Of a stretch of 64,000 nt of DNA, positions 1 through 12,075 are shown piece after piece. The notes beneath the pieces are model-generated. The model was given only the letters and a program-made list of their open reading frames with translations. It was not told the origin of the DNA and ran no database searches. The number at the start of each line of letters is the position of its first letter. The first letter of the stretch is position 1. The stretch lies in assembly GCA_905116865.2 (NCBI GenBank), contig CAJHNH020006013.1, positions 285,001 to 349,000 of the forward strand. The letters are read 5' to 3'. The position numbers were made by a program, and so were the translations under genes. Origin of the DNA: Candidula unifasciata (lineage: Eukaryota; Mollusca; Gastropoda; Stylommatophora; Geomitridae).

Positions 1-172
1 CATCCCACTTGCCGCCTTTACTTCCCAGGACTTTACCTGGTACCCATTTTAGACAGGGTCAACCTCAGAGCCAAAGTCATTTTGGGGGGAAAAAAAACTG
101 GCTCGGTGTGGATTTTAACCTACTTCCTGCTGCGCCATGCGAGCGTCTAGCCAATACACCACTGCGGCTTCC
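1..172 (-). repeat. SINE family A copy (tRNA-derived, minus strand, cut by window edge)
   Basis: Read on the minus strand, the element starts near base 170 with a tRNA-like head (GTGGTGTATTGGCTAGACGC, an A-box-like stretch). A T-rich linker follows, then the body shared with the copies near 5.2, 7.5, 11.0, 22.8, 33.7, 39.1 and 56.0 kb: a motif for a price-tag-like GGTACC...CCTGGGAAGTAAAGGCGGC segment. Its 3' end lies left of the window. Family membership is seen by direct comparison; the tRNA origin is inferred from A-box and B-box patterns. Confidence 0.75.
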
Positions 173-319
173 CCTCTACAGACCCTGTGGACGTTATGTC
201 TTGGCAATTTCCCAGCTTGTTCGAGAATGTTTTATGTGTGGAAGCTGAAACGGTTAGGGGATAATGTGTCGTACTTGTGTCCAATCTTTCTACGTCTTTC
301 TGTGAGTACCTGTAGAAAC

Positions 320-1223
<904 letters not shown>

Positions 1224-1490
1224 ACGGTCGGCGTCTGTGGCCTGGCGTTGCGAACATGTTTCTTAGTGCCGGGGTGCCGCGTTCGATCCCAGCTCCAGAC
1301 CTTGCGTTGGTTTTGACAGTGGTATCGAGAAGCCGACGGTTCAAAAAGCAATGGCAAACTCCTGGATGTAAACTTACCTAGAAAAACCACAAAAGTCGAA
1401 CAATTCTAGGGTTGATTCTGCAACGTCCTGTAAAGGATACGCAACTAAAACTGTCGAAAGGCGTAAATGCCTAGTAATAACAACGTTGCA
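1224..1490 (+). repeat. SINE family C copy
   Basis: The tRNA-like head has a B-box (GCGTTCGATCCCAGC near 1280). A body follows (CTTGCGTTGGTTTTGACAGT, then GTGGTATCGAGAAGCCGAC) shared with 2546-2775 and, in part, 13528-13665. The 3' part reads TCTGCAACGTCCTGT. Confidence 0.75.
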
Positions 1491-1623
1491 ACCGCCTTTC
1501 TAAAACCAAATGAAGAAGAAGAAGAAAAATAACGGCTGTCTTAAGTGTCTCAAAAAGACAGACTCCGTAGTTCCAGCGACAATCCAGGAAATCGCCTTTT
1601 GGGACTAAAATTTTAATCGAACT

Positions 1624-1751
1624 ACGCAGTTGTGGTCCGTGACAGGAACTTCAGAACACATGGCTAAGGATCTAAACATGAACAATGACGCAGTTGTGGT
1701 CCGTGACAGGAACTTCAGAATACATGGCAAAGGATCTAAACATGAACAATG
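1624..1751. repeat. Two tandem copies of a 64-bp unit
   Basis: The unit beginning ACGCAGTTGTGGTCCGTGAC at 1624 repeats at 1688 with very few differences and ends in CTAAACATGAACAATGA. It lies in a P450 intron or 3' region just outside the exon at 1780. Confidence 0.85.
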
Positions 1752-1779
1752 AAGATGAAAAACATTAACTGTGATTTAC

Positions 1780-1924
1780 CATTCATTTCTGTGTGGATAT
1801 TGTGGTTCTTCTTCCTCTCCATATCTTCTATGTAGCCACCCACAAGGCTACAAGATGGCGTATGTCCTTCACTGAAGTTCTGTTGGTCATTCAAGACATT
1901 ATCGTTGCTGTCTGCGCAACGTAG
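1780..1924 (-). CDS. Cytochrome P450 (clan 2-like), third recognised exon
   Basis: On the minus strand a pyrimidine-rich tract ending TTTTCCAG precedes the exon and AATG/GTAAATC follows it, so both splice sites are visible. The exon is 145 bp, starts in phase 0 and ends after one base of a codon. It encodes a stretch ending GGYIEDMERKKNHNIHTEMN. This resembles the segment before the I-helix of clan-2 P450s, where an acidic Y-[IL]-x-x-M motif lies between the F-G region and the oxygen-binding helix. Its phase fits the upstream exon at 4495-4639, which ends in phase 0. The family call for this exon alone is moderate; the phase match and order raise it. Later exons with the I-helix and haem-binding Cys would lie left of the window. 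Confidence 0.6.
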
Positions 1925-1984
1925 CTGGAAAACAATCAATTTTAACAGGGATAAAATATGTCGATCTAATATTTCAAGTTATGT

Positions 1985-2480
1985 ATTGAAAATACAGAGG
2001 AACGAAACTCCGACTCAACAAGAGCATCATTTTGCCAGTTCTTTTTTATGGAGCGAAATGCTGGAGAATGACCAAAAAGGATGCACACAAGCTGTCTACC
2101 TTCCACCACACATGTCTACGTAGAATTATCAAATTTTTTTTGGCCAGATACAAACTCAAACACTAAACTACTTCAAGTCACAAACCAAGAAACTTTAGAC
2201 AATATGATAACCAAGAGATGATGGAAATGGCTTGGCCACGTTATGAGTTATGAGAATGAATCCTGATATACCTGCAAAAACAGCTCTCACATGGACACAA
2301 GAGGGAAAGAGAAAACAGGGGCGCCCAAAAACAACGTGGAGAAGAACGATGGAAAGTGACTTGAGTGCGGCATCTTTGACATGGAAAACTGCACTGAAGA
2401 TTGCACAGGACAGGAAAGCATGGACAGTCCTCTCTGAAGCCTCATGTACCACTAGGCACAACGAGAATTGATTGATGATG
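1985..2480 (+). pseudogene. LINE (non-LTR retrotransposon) relic, C-terminal RT region
   Basis: Translated across frameshifts, the segment gives a typical LINE C-terminus. LPVLFYGAKCWRMTKKDA comes first (the L-x-YG-x-x-x-W motif after the RT), followed by LSTFHHTCLRRII. An in-frame run follows at 2250-2471 with EGKRKQGRPKTTWRRTMESD, the GRP-rich tail common to RTE/CR1-like elements. The relic ends in a TTGATGATGATTG tail typical of such 3' ends. At least two frameshifts make it non-functional. Exact clade is not decided. Confidence 0.8.
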
Positions 2481-2545
2481 ATTGAAAATGTAGCGTGAAT
2501 TATCTTGTTTCCAGACATAGAGATTATTTCCTAGCACATTGGCAT

Positions 2546-2775
2546 CGTCGGCGTCTGTGGCGCGTTGCGAACGAGCTTCGTAATACCAGGATGCCGAGTT
2601 GGATCCCAGCTGCGGGCTTTGCGCCTTGCGTTGGTTACGACAGTGGTATCGAGAAGCCGACCGTCCAGTAAACAAACTACTGGACCTAAATTTGCCTAGA
2701 AAGACCACAGCAAAAAATGCTGGAGTTGGTTCTGCTACGTCCTGTTAAGAATACTTAACTTTTAACAGTGACATC
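2546..2775 (+). repeat. SINE family C copy
   Basis: Second good copy of the family at 1224-1490: GTCGGCGTCTGTGGCGCGTT head, GGATCCCAGCTGCGGGC B-box region, GTGGTATCGAGAAGCCGACC body, and CTGCTACGTCCTGTTAAGAA near the 3' end. It lies directly downstream of the LINE tail at 2480. Confidence 0.8.
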
Positions 2776-3344
2776 TCATGGTACGAATCTAATCACTTCC
2801 ATGGCTCCATTGCATGGCGGAGTTTGAATCGTGAAATTATTTTTCCAATTAAAATTAGTGTAAATAATTTTAATTTGTACCAGCCGCCCAAAAATCATCT
2901 CATTAGTTTCAAAGTGTCAGAATCAGGTTTTTCGTTTCGTTAAGGAGAACATTCTCTGGAACGGGTTTTTTTTTTTTCGGCATCGGAATTTTTTTTTTTT
3001 TTTTTACTTTTGACCATATTGCTACAGTCCATTATCATCAAGTGCCTTTTCGAATGGCTTAAGATCTCCTTCGGCAATATTAACGTGACCTAATCAAATT
3101 AAAAAATATATATATACTGATCAAGTGGTGTCAAGTAACAGTTCTCGTCTCTCCAGCTCGCATCTTGGGTTTCTCCTCGTATTCAAAGTCCCCAAAAAAA
3201 AAACTTTCAAACGTGACCTCGAATACTGGAAAACTCGTATCAGGGTACAATGGTATTATGAGGTTCGTTTACTTTACTTAGTCACTCCTCTTTTACCTTG
3301 GGGTGTAGAGATTTGCCAAAGTCATCGGTAAACTTCTCTATCAG

Positions 3345-3690
3345 TAGTTTTTCATTCTGGCTTTGTTCCATACCAGTCCTCTGACAGTCCGGGACTGACG
3401 GATATTGCCTTTCCAGCAAGAGTCCTGGTGGCTCTGGTGGTTTGTTCTCTGGTTCTTAACCTCCACTGCCTGCCATGGTGGCCGATTCTATCCCATTCTA
3501 CATACATGTCCAAACCATCGTAAGTGTGACTGATCCACTCGAGTCTGTAAGGCCAGGGTTACAAGATCACGACGTACCGTCTGGTTGCTACCTTTGTTCC
3601 TTCTTGTCACTTGCAGCAACTTTCTCAGATATCTCATTTCTTGTCATGAGGTTTCCCCTGTAATTTACCTTTATACTTCTTTCATCTACA
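3345..3690 (-). pseudogene. Probable LINE relic, minus strand
   Basis: Minus-strand translation gives pieces such as GTTVVDERSIKVNYRG and MTRNEISEKVAASDKKEQ, followed by a degraded stretch with stops. The composition fits the post-RT region of a non-LTR element, but no strong motif survives. Confidence 0.4.
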
Positions 3691-3754
3691 ACAGTGGTTC
3701 CTAGTGAGCTATCACCTTCAGACTTCTCTTATTGTCATAAGGCTGCCACAGACA

Positions 3755-4130
3755 CCAAAGAAAATAAGAGCATTTGATCTGAAATGCTAAAAAAAATTCT
3801 TAGAATACCGTGGACTAAGAAGTAGAAAAACGTCAAGACCCTGCATGATTTGAACATCAAGGAGAACGGGCTCATAAACAGCATCCTCTCCCGAATGCTC
3901 AGATATTTAGGACATGTCAAGTGATATGGTGGTATGGAGAGAACAGTTGTGGGTGAGCGGGGATGGGGTGTGCAGTTTCCAGAAAACAAAGCAGAGGCCA
4001 ACCTCCATGATGGTGATCACAGGACATTGAAGATGCATTAGCTATGAGAGCACCAAAGAGCTGGAGAACTGGCTCAGAAAGAGAGAATTTCATTCATGCT
4101 GTGAGGAGAGCGACGTTATATAAAGGACGT
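3755..4130 (+). pseudogene. LINE relic, C-terminal RT tail
   Basis: The plus strand contains an FDLKC...KKFLEYRGL pattern followed by an LKC/RILR-like stretch and ends with an ESDVI-type tail. This order matches a second, better-kept copy at 49800-50190. Several stops and frameshifts are present. Confidence 0.6.
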
Positions 4131-4494
4131 GCTTATTGTTTTGATTGCCACGGGCCCCATAGTGTTTAAAAATTATTCAAAAAAAAAATAATAATAATAA
4201 TAAAAAACAACAACTTTTATCAAGTGCCAAGTGACTGTTCTGGGGCCATCACACCTCTCTACAATCTGTGATATTTAACAGCATGTATCAGTTCGCGTGG
4301 TAATACCTCTACATGCCATGATAACAGGCTGTCAATAGTCGTATCAGGATGTCTACCTCTGTTTATTTTTTCTTCCCAGATTTTTTTTTAGAGGCCACAA
4401 CATGTTTCCAGTTTCATTCTTATCATAACATGAACGAATAATGATGAATGTCTATTTCTGATGTTTTTGATTTGTTGTGTTCGTCTTTATTTAC

Positions 4495-4639
4495 CTGAAC
4501 AATGCGTCGAATCTCCGGCTTGATGAGATCGTCCTCGATGATTCTAACAACTTCCAAACACCTGTGGTAACAAATCGGGTCGCCAGGTAACAGGCGAGCA
4601 GAAGGGATAAAGTTGACCACTGCTAAGCTTCCTAGATAC
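4495..4639 (-). CDS. Cytochrome P450 (clan 2-like), second recognised exon
   Basis: On the minus strand TATTCCGCAG gives the acceptor and CAG/GTAAATAAAG the donor, bounding a 145-bp exon. It encodes SLAVVNFIPSARLLPGDPIC followed by a helical EVVRIIEDDLIKPEIRRIVQ segment. The F-[IL]-P-x-x-R-x-[LF]-P-G-D motif is typical of the F-G region of clan-2 P450s. The exon starts with the last base of a codon, so it needs a preceding exon ending in phase 2. The exon at 6784-7033 ends in phase 1, so at least one exon between them (about 100 residues including the C-helix W-R motif) is absent or unrecognised. The SPIN element lies about 100 bp upstream in the intron. Confidence 0.8.
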
Positions 4640-4737
4640 CTGCGGAATAGAAAGAACACCAAATCAAACAATATTAATTTTCTTCGAACCCCCCCCCCCC
4701 CTCCCCCGCCCATCCTTCTTTTTTTCCAGGATTACAG

Positions 4738-5059
4738 CACGGATTCTCAACCTTCCTAATGCCGTGACCCTTTAATACAGTTCCTCATGCTGTGGCGACC
4801 CTTTAATACAGTTCCTCATGCTGTGGCGACCCTTTAATACAGTTCCTCATGCTGTGGCGACCCTTTAATACAGTTCCTCATGCTGTGGCGACCCTTTAAT
4901 ACAGTTCCTCATGCTGTGGCGACCCCCAACCATTCAATTATTTTCGTTGCTTCTTCATAACTTCAGTGAAATTGTGTTTTTTCGATGTTCTTAGGCGACT
5001 CCTGTGAAAGTGTCGCTCGACCCCAACAGGGGTCGCAACCCACAGGTGGAGAACTGCTG
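4738..5059 (+). mobile_element. SPIN-type hAT element, non-autonomous (MITE)
   Basis: The left end CACGGATTCTCAACCT and the inverse of the right end CAGCAGTTCTCCACCT form imperfect 16-bp terminal inverted repeats. Both match the SPIN (Space Invaders) hAT terminus as I remember it (CAGCGGTTCTCAACCT). Inside, CTTCCTAATGCCGTGACCC, CCCCCAACCATTCAATTATT, TTCGTTGCTTCTTCATAAC and, near the right end, CTTAGGCGACTCCTGTGAAA also agree with SPIN non-autonomous copies. No transposase is present. The flanking 8-mers GATTACAG and CTGTAGAG match at only four of eight positions, so the target duplication has decayed. The element sits in a P450 intron. Confidence 0.85.
4766..4920. repeat. Five identical 31-bp tandem units inside the SPIN element
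   Basis: GACCCTTTAATACAGTTCCT plus CATGCTGTGGC is repeated five times without a visible change; standard SPIN copies have it once. The array starts about 28 bp inside the left end. Confidence 0.95.
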
Positions 5060-5148
5060 CTGTAGAGAATCAAACAGCTACAAATCCTGGAAACCCCTTT
5101 TGAACCGCATAACCACACAGCAGTTTTACTGGGGCATCACAAAACGGT

Positions 5149-5352
5149 GGGAGCTCGCGTAGTGTATCGGCTAGTCGCTCTCGCCTGCGGATCGGAAGGC
5201 CGTGGTCTCAGGTCCTAACCGAGTCGGACTTTGTTTTCCCAAAATAACCTTGGCCCCTGGTCGACCCAGCCATTAATGAATACCAGGTAAAGTCCTGGAA
5301 AATAAACGCGGCCGGTGAAAAGCTGACCACATCACCCACCAAGTACGGTCGT
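5149..5352 (+). repeat. SINE family A copy, plus strand
   Basis: tRNA-like head (GTAGTGTATCGGCTAGTCGC, then GGCCGTGGTCTCAGGTCC as a degenerate B-box), then the family body through CTGACCACATCACCCACCAA. It meets an inverted copy at its 3' end. Confidence 0.8.
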
Positions 5353-5615
5353 GCGTATTAGGCATATAGGGTTAGACCGATATATTTTAAGCCAATCGGC
5401 ACTCCGTGGGTGATGTAGTCAACATCAAGCCGACCGCCCTTACTTCACAGGAAGTGATATATGGTGACCCTTTTAAGGTTGGGGCGACGAGGAAGCCAAC
5501 GTCGTTTTTTGAAACCCCCCCCCTTCCCAAAAAAAAAAAAAAGTCCAGCTGGTTCAGGGCGTAAACCCACGACTTTCGAATCCACTAGCAACAGTCTAGC
5601 CGCTGCCCAACGGCA
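5353..5615 (-). repeat. SINE family A copy, minus strand, tail-to-tail with the previous one
   Basis: Starts with the inverse of the 3' tail (GCATATAGGGTTAGACC) and ends with the inverse of the tRNA-like head near 5600. A C9 run and an A13 run mark the linker. Confidence 0.8.
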
Positions 5616-6783
5616 GATCCCATTATCAACATATAATCATGTGTAAGGAATTAAACGCCTCTTACCCGAATAACTCTTCCATTGATTCGGAATATAAGTT
5701 GGCTACAGATTATCACGTCTGGTTGCTCGTCAAGGTTTCTCCGGACTCCCTGATCTTAAATGTCCCTTATCGTGATGCTGTTGAAACTCAGGATTGAAAC
5801 ACGTTATTGAATGTTGAATGTTGTTGAATTAAGAATCGACATCACAACACTCGAGACACTCCCACAAGTGCTCAGTTCCTATCTTCAGCAGCAAGCGAAA
5901 AGTTCAAATTCTGATGGTAACCGTCTGATTGTATATCCGTCTCATCCTTTCCCTGAGTGTTGAGCGTCGGCCAGATCCCATGACAACTCCTCGCAGCACC
6001 GTTCTCCTCAGACATATCGAACACAATCATTGCCTAGCTCTTTCAATATCAGACAGTAACTACTTGAGCGCTTTCTGTTTCAGAGTCGATATACATCAGA
6101 ACAGCAGTGGTTGGGTCTCACTCAGTAAACTAAATTGTAAAAATATGGAATAGGATTCGCTAAAGTCACCACTGAGGTAGAGAGATTAACAGAAAAGGGG
6201 GATAGAAACAGTTAGCTAATGTAAACCATGCATAGATTAATCAAGTAATGTATTGTGAGTTGCGTAACAGTGAAAGAGTTGATACTATTTACATTTATTA
6301 AATGTTGGTGTAATGTCTCTTTGTAGATGAAAACAACGAAATATATCTTAAATACTGTTACGAATTCCTCTTGCCCTGTGCATTTTTACACCAACACTGT
6401 CTCTAATGTCACGTGGTCACCATTTGTCTACCTAAGCCTTCCCCCATTGACCCCCCCCCCATCTGACCCCTCCCCCGTTACTGGTATTCTAAACTTCTGA
6501 GAGTTTAACCTGGGTTTAGTACAACAATTAGGCTGCTTATAATATACTTTTTCCCCCATGTTCAAATCATGTAAAAGTTATAGTAGTTTTATTCTTCTTG
6601 TTCAGCGACTTTCTACGAATGTTTATGTAGCTGTTTCAAGAACAAACAAAAATAATAACAATTAACAATAACTATACGACAACCTAACCAGTTATTCAAG
6701 GCACTGGTATTCCCCTGAATGTGCAATATTATTTTCTCAACTATTAAATTTTCAAATAGAACACAACAGATTTGTTTCGGTAC
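5616..6783. other. P450 intron sequence, no clear exon
   Basis: The missing P450 exon(s) would be expected here. Only a weak candidate was found (5666-5754, minus strand) and its splice phase does not fit. The remainder is AT-rich, with C-runs near 6450. Confidence 0.5.
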
Positions 6784-7033
6784 CTTTATACTGAGCCAGT
6801 TTTTCTGCCAAGAATGACGACGGCCGATGGGAAAACTCCGGACCTCTAGTCATCAGAACTTCGTTGATGACGTCATATCCGTTGATAACAACAGCTAATC
6901 TAGTTCCCATGTATATCTTGAAGACATCGCCGTAAGTGCTTCTTAGTGACCGAAACGTCAACAGTGGATTGTTTGCAAGTTTGATCAGGTGTCCAAGTCC
7001 TTTATAGTTGAACAGGGACAAGTAATTAGCCAT
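6784..7033 (-). CDS. Cytochrome P450 (clan 2-like), most 5' recognised exon
   Basis: The exon encodes YGDVFKIYMGTRLAVVINGY, then VINEVLMTRGPEFSHRP. This is the A-helix/beta-1 region of clan-2 P450s, with the classic YGDV, G-x-x-x-VV-x-NG and RP motifs. The donor AAAG/GTACC ends it in phase 1. The ATG at 7031-7033 is the first Met after an in-frame TGA, but starting there would leave out the N-terminal membrane anchor and proline hinge expected of microsomal P450s. Either a further 5' exon was not recognised (no clear AG acceptor is visible) or the gene is 5' truncated. Related exons follow at 4495-4639 and 1780-1924. Function would be haem monooxygenation at the ER; the substrate cannot be told. 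Confidence 0.85.
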
Positions 7034-7429
7034 TGAGAAAGAATAGTCAGTTTGTCTTCAGTGCAATTATTATTTAAAAAGAAGAACTGTTGGGATAAGG
7101 TTACAAATAGTTTTTGAGAAAGGACAACCATTTTATGTTTAGAAAACTGGTTAATTGATGATCAGAAAAAAAAAAAAAGTAAAGTACATTTCCAAAACAT
7201 TTGCCAATCGGGCATATGACAGACTCATATTTTATAGACCAATCGTCACTCAAGAGGTCATGTGATCAATATCCGACAGAGCAGTGGCAGAAAAGACTGC
7301 CAGTTTATCTTGATCATAATTAACATTTAAATTAACTACATGTTGGGGGGGGGGGCGGATTTTTTTTATAAATAATAAGTCAATGACAAAAGATAACCGC
7401 TGTGATCAAAGTAATAAGTAAAGTAAAGG
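7034..7429. other. Non-coding stretch upstream of the P450 exon
   Basis: AT-rich, with an A13 run near 7168 and a G9 run near 7346. A fragment resembling the SINE family A tail occurs near 7208-7275. No promoter element can be assigned. Confidence 0.45.
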
Positions 7430-7690
7430 ATAATTGTTCACGCCCTGAGGCCCATTGGGCATTTATACACTCTATATACTATATTCAGGGCTAGACCTAT
7501 ATTTTAGAGATCAATCGACACTGGGTGGGTGATGTGGGGCGGCCGCTTTTACTTCTTAGGAATTTTGCTGGTACCCACTAAAGGCTAGGTCGATCTGAGA
7601 GGCAGGGTAATTTTTTTTTAGAAAAAAACGAACCCACGACTTTCTGATAAGCAGGAGGGCTTTTAAACGCTACACCACGGCGGCTTTACA
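7430..7690 (-). repeat. SINE family A copy, minus strand
   Basis: Inverse tail (GGGCTAGACCTATATTTTAG), body (GGTGATGTGGGGCGGCCGC, CTGGTACCCAC), inverse B-box (AACCCACGACTTTCTGAT) and inverse A-box (TACACCACGGCGGC) are all present. One of the most complete copies. Confidence 0.85.
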
Positions 7691-9727
7691 GAGAAATAAG
7701 GCAAAGAAATTATGTCGGGCATAACCAGAGCTGATGGGAAAAGGGGATCACCAAAGGGCACTTCGATGGGAAGCACGCGAATTGAGGAAACAAAGACACC
7801 AAAAAAGAAACCCTAGGTGAAAGTCGATAACAGAGACCAAAGTCACTGGACTGGCACCATCAAGGTCATTAAAACAAACAATTGCGTAGAATAAAATGGA
7901 ATGGAAGAACAGTCAGCGATGCCTGTGTGCCATAACGTCACAAACAGGATGATGATGATGGATGATGGATGACGATGATGACAGTCGTCTTCGCTTCAAC
8001 AGTGAAATAAATTATTAACTTTGTGAAATTAAAAAAAAAAAAAAAAAGGAAATAATAAATGACTGTCATTGTTTCGTCAAGGAAATTAACAATTAAAACA
8101 AATTCATTCGAATTTTATACAAACAAAAATGGTAAAATGTCGTTTAAAAAATCACAAATGATACCTCTGTTCATTTTTTATTATTTTTTGCAATTGCTTT
8201 GTGTGTGTGTGTGTGTGTTGTTACACATCATCATCAAGTGCCTTGCCAGCATCTAATGCATCTCCATAGCTCTGGGTCTTTAGTGTTCTCGATCAGTTTC
8301 ACTGATGATATTCCTCCATTATAAATCATCGTTAGAATTGTTCAAGAACACAAAGGCCGAGATATCTATATAATACACAATTTTTTTTTTAAAGAAGATT
8401 GACCCAGCTAAAATCGATACAAGGAAATGTTTTTATTTGCAATAAAATAATTAATAGCCAACCCTATTCTGTTAGTACAACCAGTGATTACTTACCTAAT
8501 GTAACTAAGAATAATTAGCGAACTTGTGAAGCGGTTATTCACCTTGGTGTAACATTAAACGAACAGCGGTTTCTTTTACTTTACGGTGAATTTTACTGGC
8601 TGTTACAGTTAAACTGTAACCAGTCAGTGTTGCTAACAACTACACTGACATTAACACTGTTATGTTATATATACGTTCCTCTTGACATATATTTATTACG
8701 CAAAGACCACACAAAAAACAAAAACTTGGGTGAAATCAGATTAACGTCAACTCAGACTATACAAGAGTAAGAGGGGTGTAACTCTTATGACGTAAATATC
8801 AGAGCTGTCTGTTTGAGGCATTCCTGCCCTGAATAGAAGATAGCGCGCTGGAGAACCTGTTTTATTCTTTATTCTGTGTGTACACATAGGTAGTATTAAC
8901 AAGTTCAATGCTGGAAAGCGAAATGGTTATATTGCTCTAATTTTTTCGGTGGTGTGTTATTTTGTACTGTCACTATCATGTTACATGGCAGGCAGCGTTG
9001 GTAATAAAGTTCATCTACAAAAAGGAAAGTTAATTTGTTTACCCAGGGACCGAAATGTTGAAAATGGGGATCGTGACGGACCAGAGACCCAAGCCACAGC
9101 ATAGAGAGATCATTAATACAATACAGTTAGCAATGATACTCGGGCCCTTACTAAGCCTTAGGTTCGGCCCTCGGGCCGACAGTTGAATGGGCTTGATCTA
9201 CAACATAAGACTGACTGTTACGGACTGTGGGTTCCAATCCAGACTCTAATGACTGATTCAGCAAATGCAGTAACACTACGATTACACGAATTGGAGCAAC
9301 TAAGAAATCAAGAACTCGTGTTTAAACAACAAATGCATGCCATCCAAAGATAAATAGATGTATTGTAAATAATAAACACCCCCCCCCCCCACCCCATCGA
9401 AACCGAACAGTCGATTGATCAGTTTGTTCCCTCCGGGTTTATTACATTACCCTGTTCTGTCCTCATTCTTATTGTAACTCCGTATGTCGTATTGTGTTAT
9501 TTTTAATCATCAGAAACAAACATCTGTTAGTGAGAGTAACAGCCCTTGTACCATAAAAAGTAACACATTTCTGGTAATCAATGGACTAAGGTTGAAATGC
9601 GCAAGGAGTTTGATTGTTTCCCCATTCCTAAATCGATCTGGACTCCCAAGCCAATTCATCCTTTAGTGGGTGCCTCGTGATACCTGGAATGTAAAGGTGG
9701 TCCATTTGATGTGGACCACATCACCTA
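7691..9727. other. Non-coding stretch, no gene seen
   Basis: Includes a GATGATGATG-rich tract near 7948-7980 (LINE-type tail), an A17 run near 8030, a short (GT)n tract near 8200 and a C-run near 9380. The short open frames show no family features. Confidence 0.45.
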
Positions 9728-9729
9728 TT

Positions 9730-10929
<1,200 letters not shown>

Positions 10930-11115
10930 GATTTATCGTCAAGTAAAGGACCTTTTTCCACGCCTTTAGGCATACAGGGCATATAGGGCTAGACCTATGC
11001 TTTATATACCAATCGGCATCTGGTGGATGACGGGGTCAACATCACGCTGGCCGCCTTTACTTCCCGGACTGCACCTAGTACCCACTCAAGCCTGGGACGA
11101 CCTGGCAGTTTTATA
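10930..11115 (-). repeat. SINE family A copy, minus strand, 5' truncated
   Basis: Inverse tail (GGGCATATAGGGCTAGACC), then GCATCTGGTGGATGACG and CTTCCCGGACTGCACC. The tRNA-like head is missing. Confidence 0.7.
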
Positions 11116-11924
11116 GGCCTGCCTGAATGAAGTTAGGAGTCCTTGTCGGGTTCACTTCTCTTCTTGAAGTACGATCTTTGAGATCAGTAGTGTGGCATAT
11201 TTATCCAATCTTGATCCGAAGTCAGCCTGTACGATGCCATGCCCCACTAAGCCTTTCTAACGTTATTTTGCTCCCTTATGTAATTTAAAATCTCACTAGT
11301 CCATTGTCGAATTTTCCCCCCCCCCCCACCTCAACAATTAAATTGCCACATCCCCTCCACAAACAATCACCCCCCCCCCACCCCCCCCACCCTTCCCTCC
11401 CTTTTGAACAATAAAATAAGATACTGCAACGTGTACATCTGCATTCGCTGACGCCAGTTGTGAATTTGCTCTAACAATCAGCAACAGGAAGGCAAAGATT
11501 ATCTATGGGGCAAGGTGCTGTTGTTAGACTAGGATGACACGGACCGTGCTACAAAAAAGGGAGAAAATCAGAAAGTGAATAGTCGTTAACGAAAGATACT
11601 GGAAACCTGTTTGTGGATTCTGAAAGCAACTCAAGACTCGTAGAAAAGGCAAGACTAGTAGCTAACCAGATGCAACGGATACCATCAGTAGGGGGACTCT
11701 ACACTGGCTTTTGAGAAGGGCGACGGAACTAATGTGGGCTTGTCCTCAGTGCTGTGATATCGAATAGTTACTCAGATTATTATTTCAAGAACTGATTTTA
11801 TTAATTATTGTGTTTACCACCACACCTACACATATTTTCTGTGTAGAGTACTTTTATATGTTTTATAATTTTAATATAACGTCGCCCCAATATAGGACAC
11901 ACTTTTCTTGTTATTCTAAAGCCC
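11116..11924. other. Non-coding stretch with C-rich runs
   Basis: C-runs at about 11317-11328 and 11370-11390. A dispersed repeat near 11640-11770 (TGGCTTTTGAGAAGG...GTGCTGTGATATCGAAT) recurs near 49395-49520. No gene seen. Confidence 0.5.
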
Positions 11925-12075
11925 CCACCCCGGCTGGGTTCGGGACCCTAACATAAAAGAACGGTTCAACAGGGTTTCTGGGACTTGTTCCCGGGTGATT
12001 CTCATCTGAATCGTGGCGCTTTGTGTCACTGGGTTCTATCGGTAGTTGTGGGGTTCTAGTGGGGTTGAACGACAG
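11925..12075 (+). repeat. Dispersed repeat shared with 35085-35165
   Basis: The stretch GGGTTTCTGGGACTTGTTCC then GGTGATTCTCATCTGAAT is nearly the same near 35135-35165. A weaker relative occurs near 57105-57190. Class unknown. Confidence 0.6.

Noticed and set aside
5666..5754. Candidate missing P450 exon on the minus strand
   Set aside because: An AG acceptor and a GTAAG donor bound an open 89-bp segment whose 5' phase fits, but its 3' phase does not fit the next exon and the peptide lacks clear P450 motifs.
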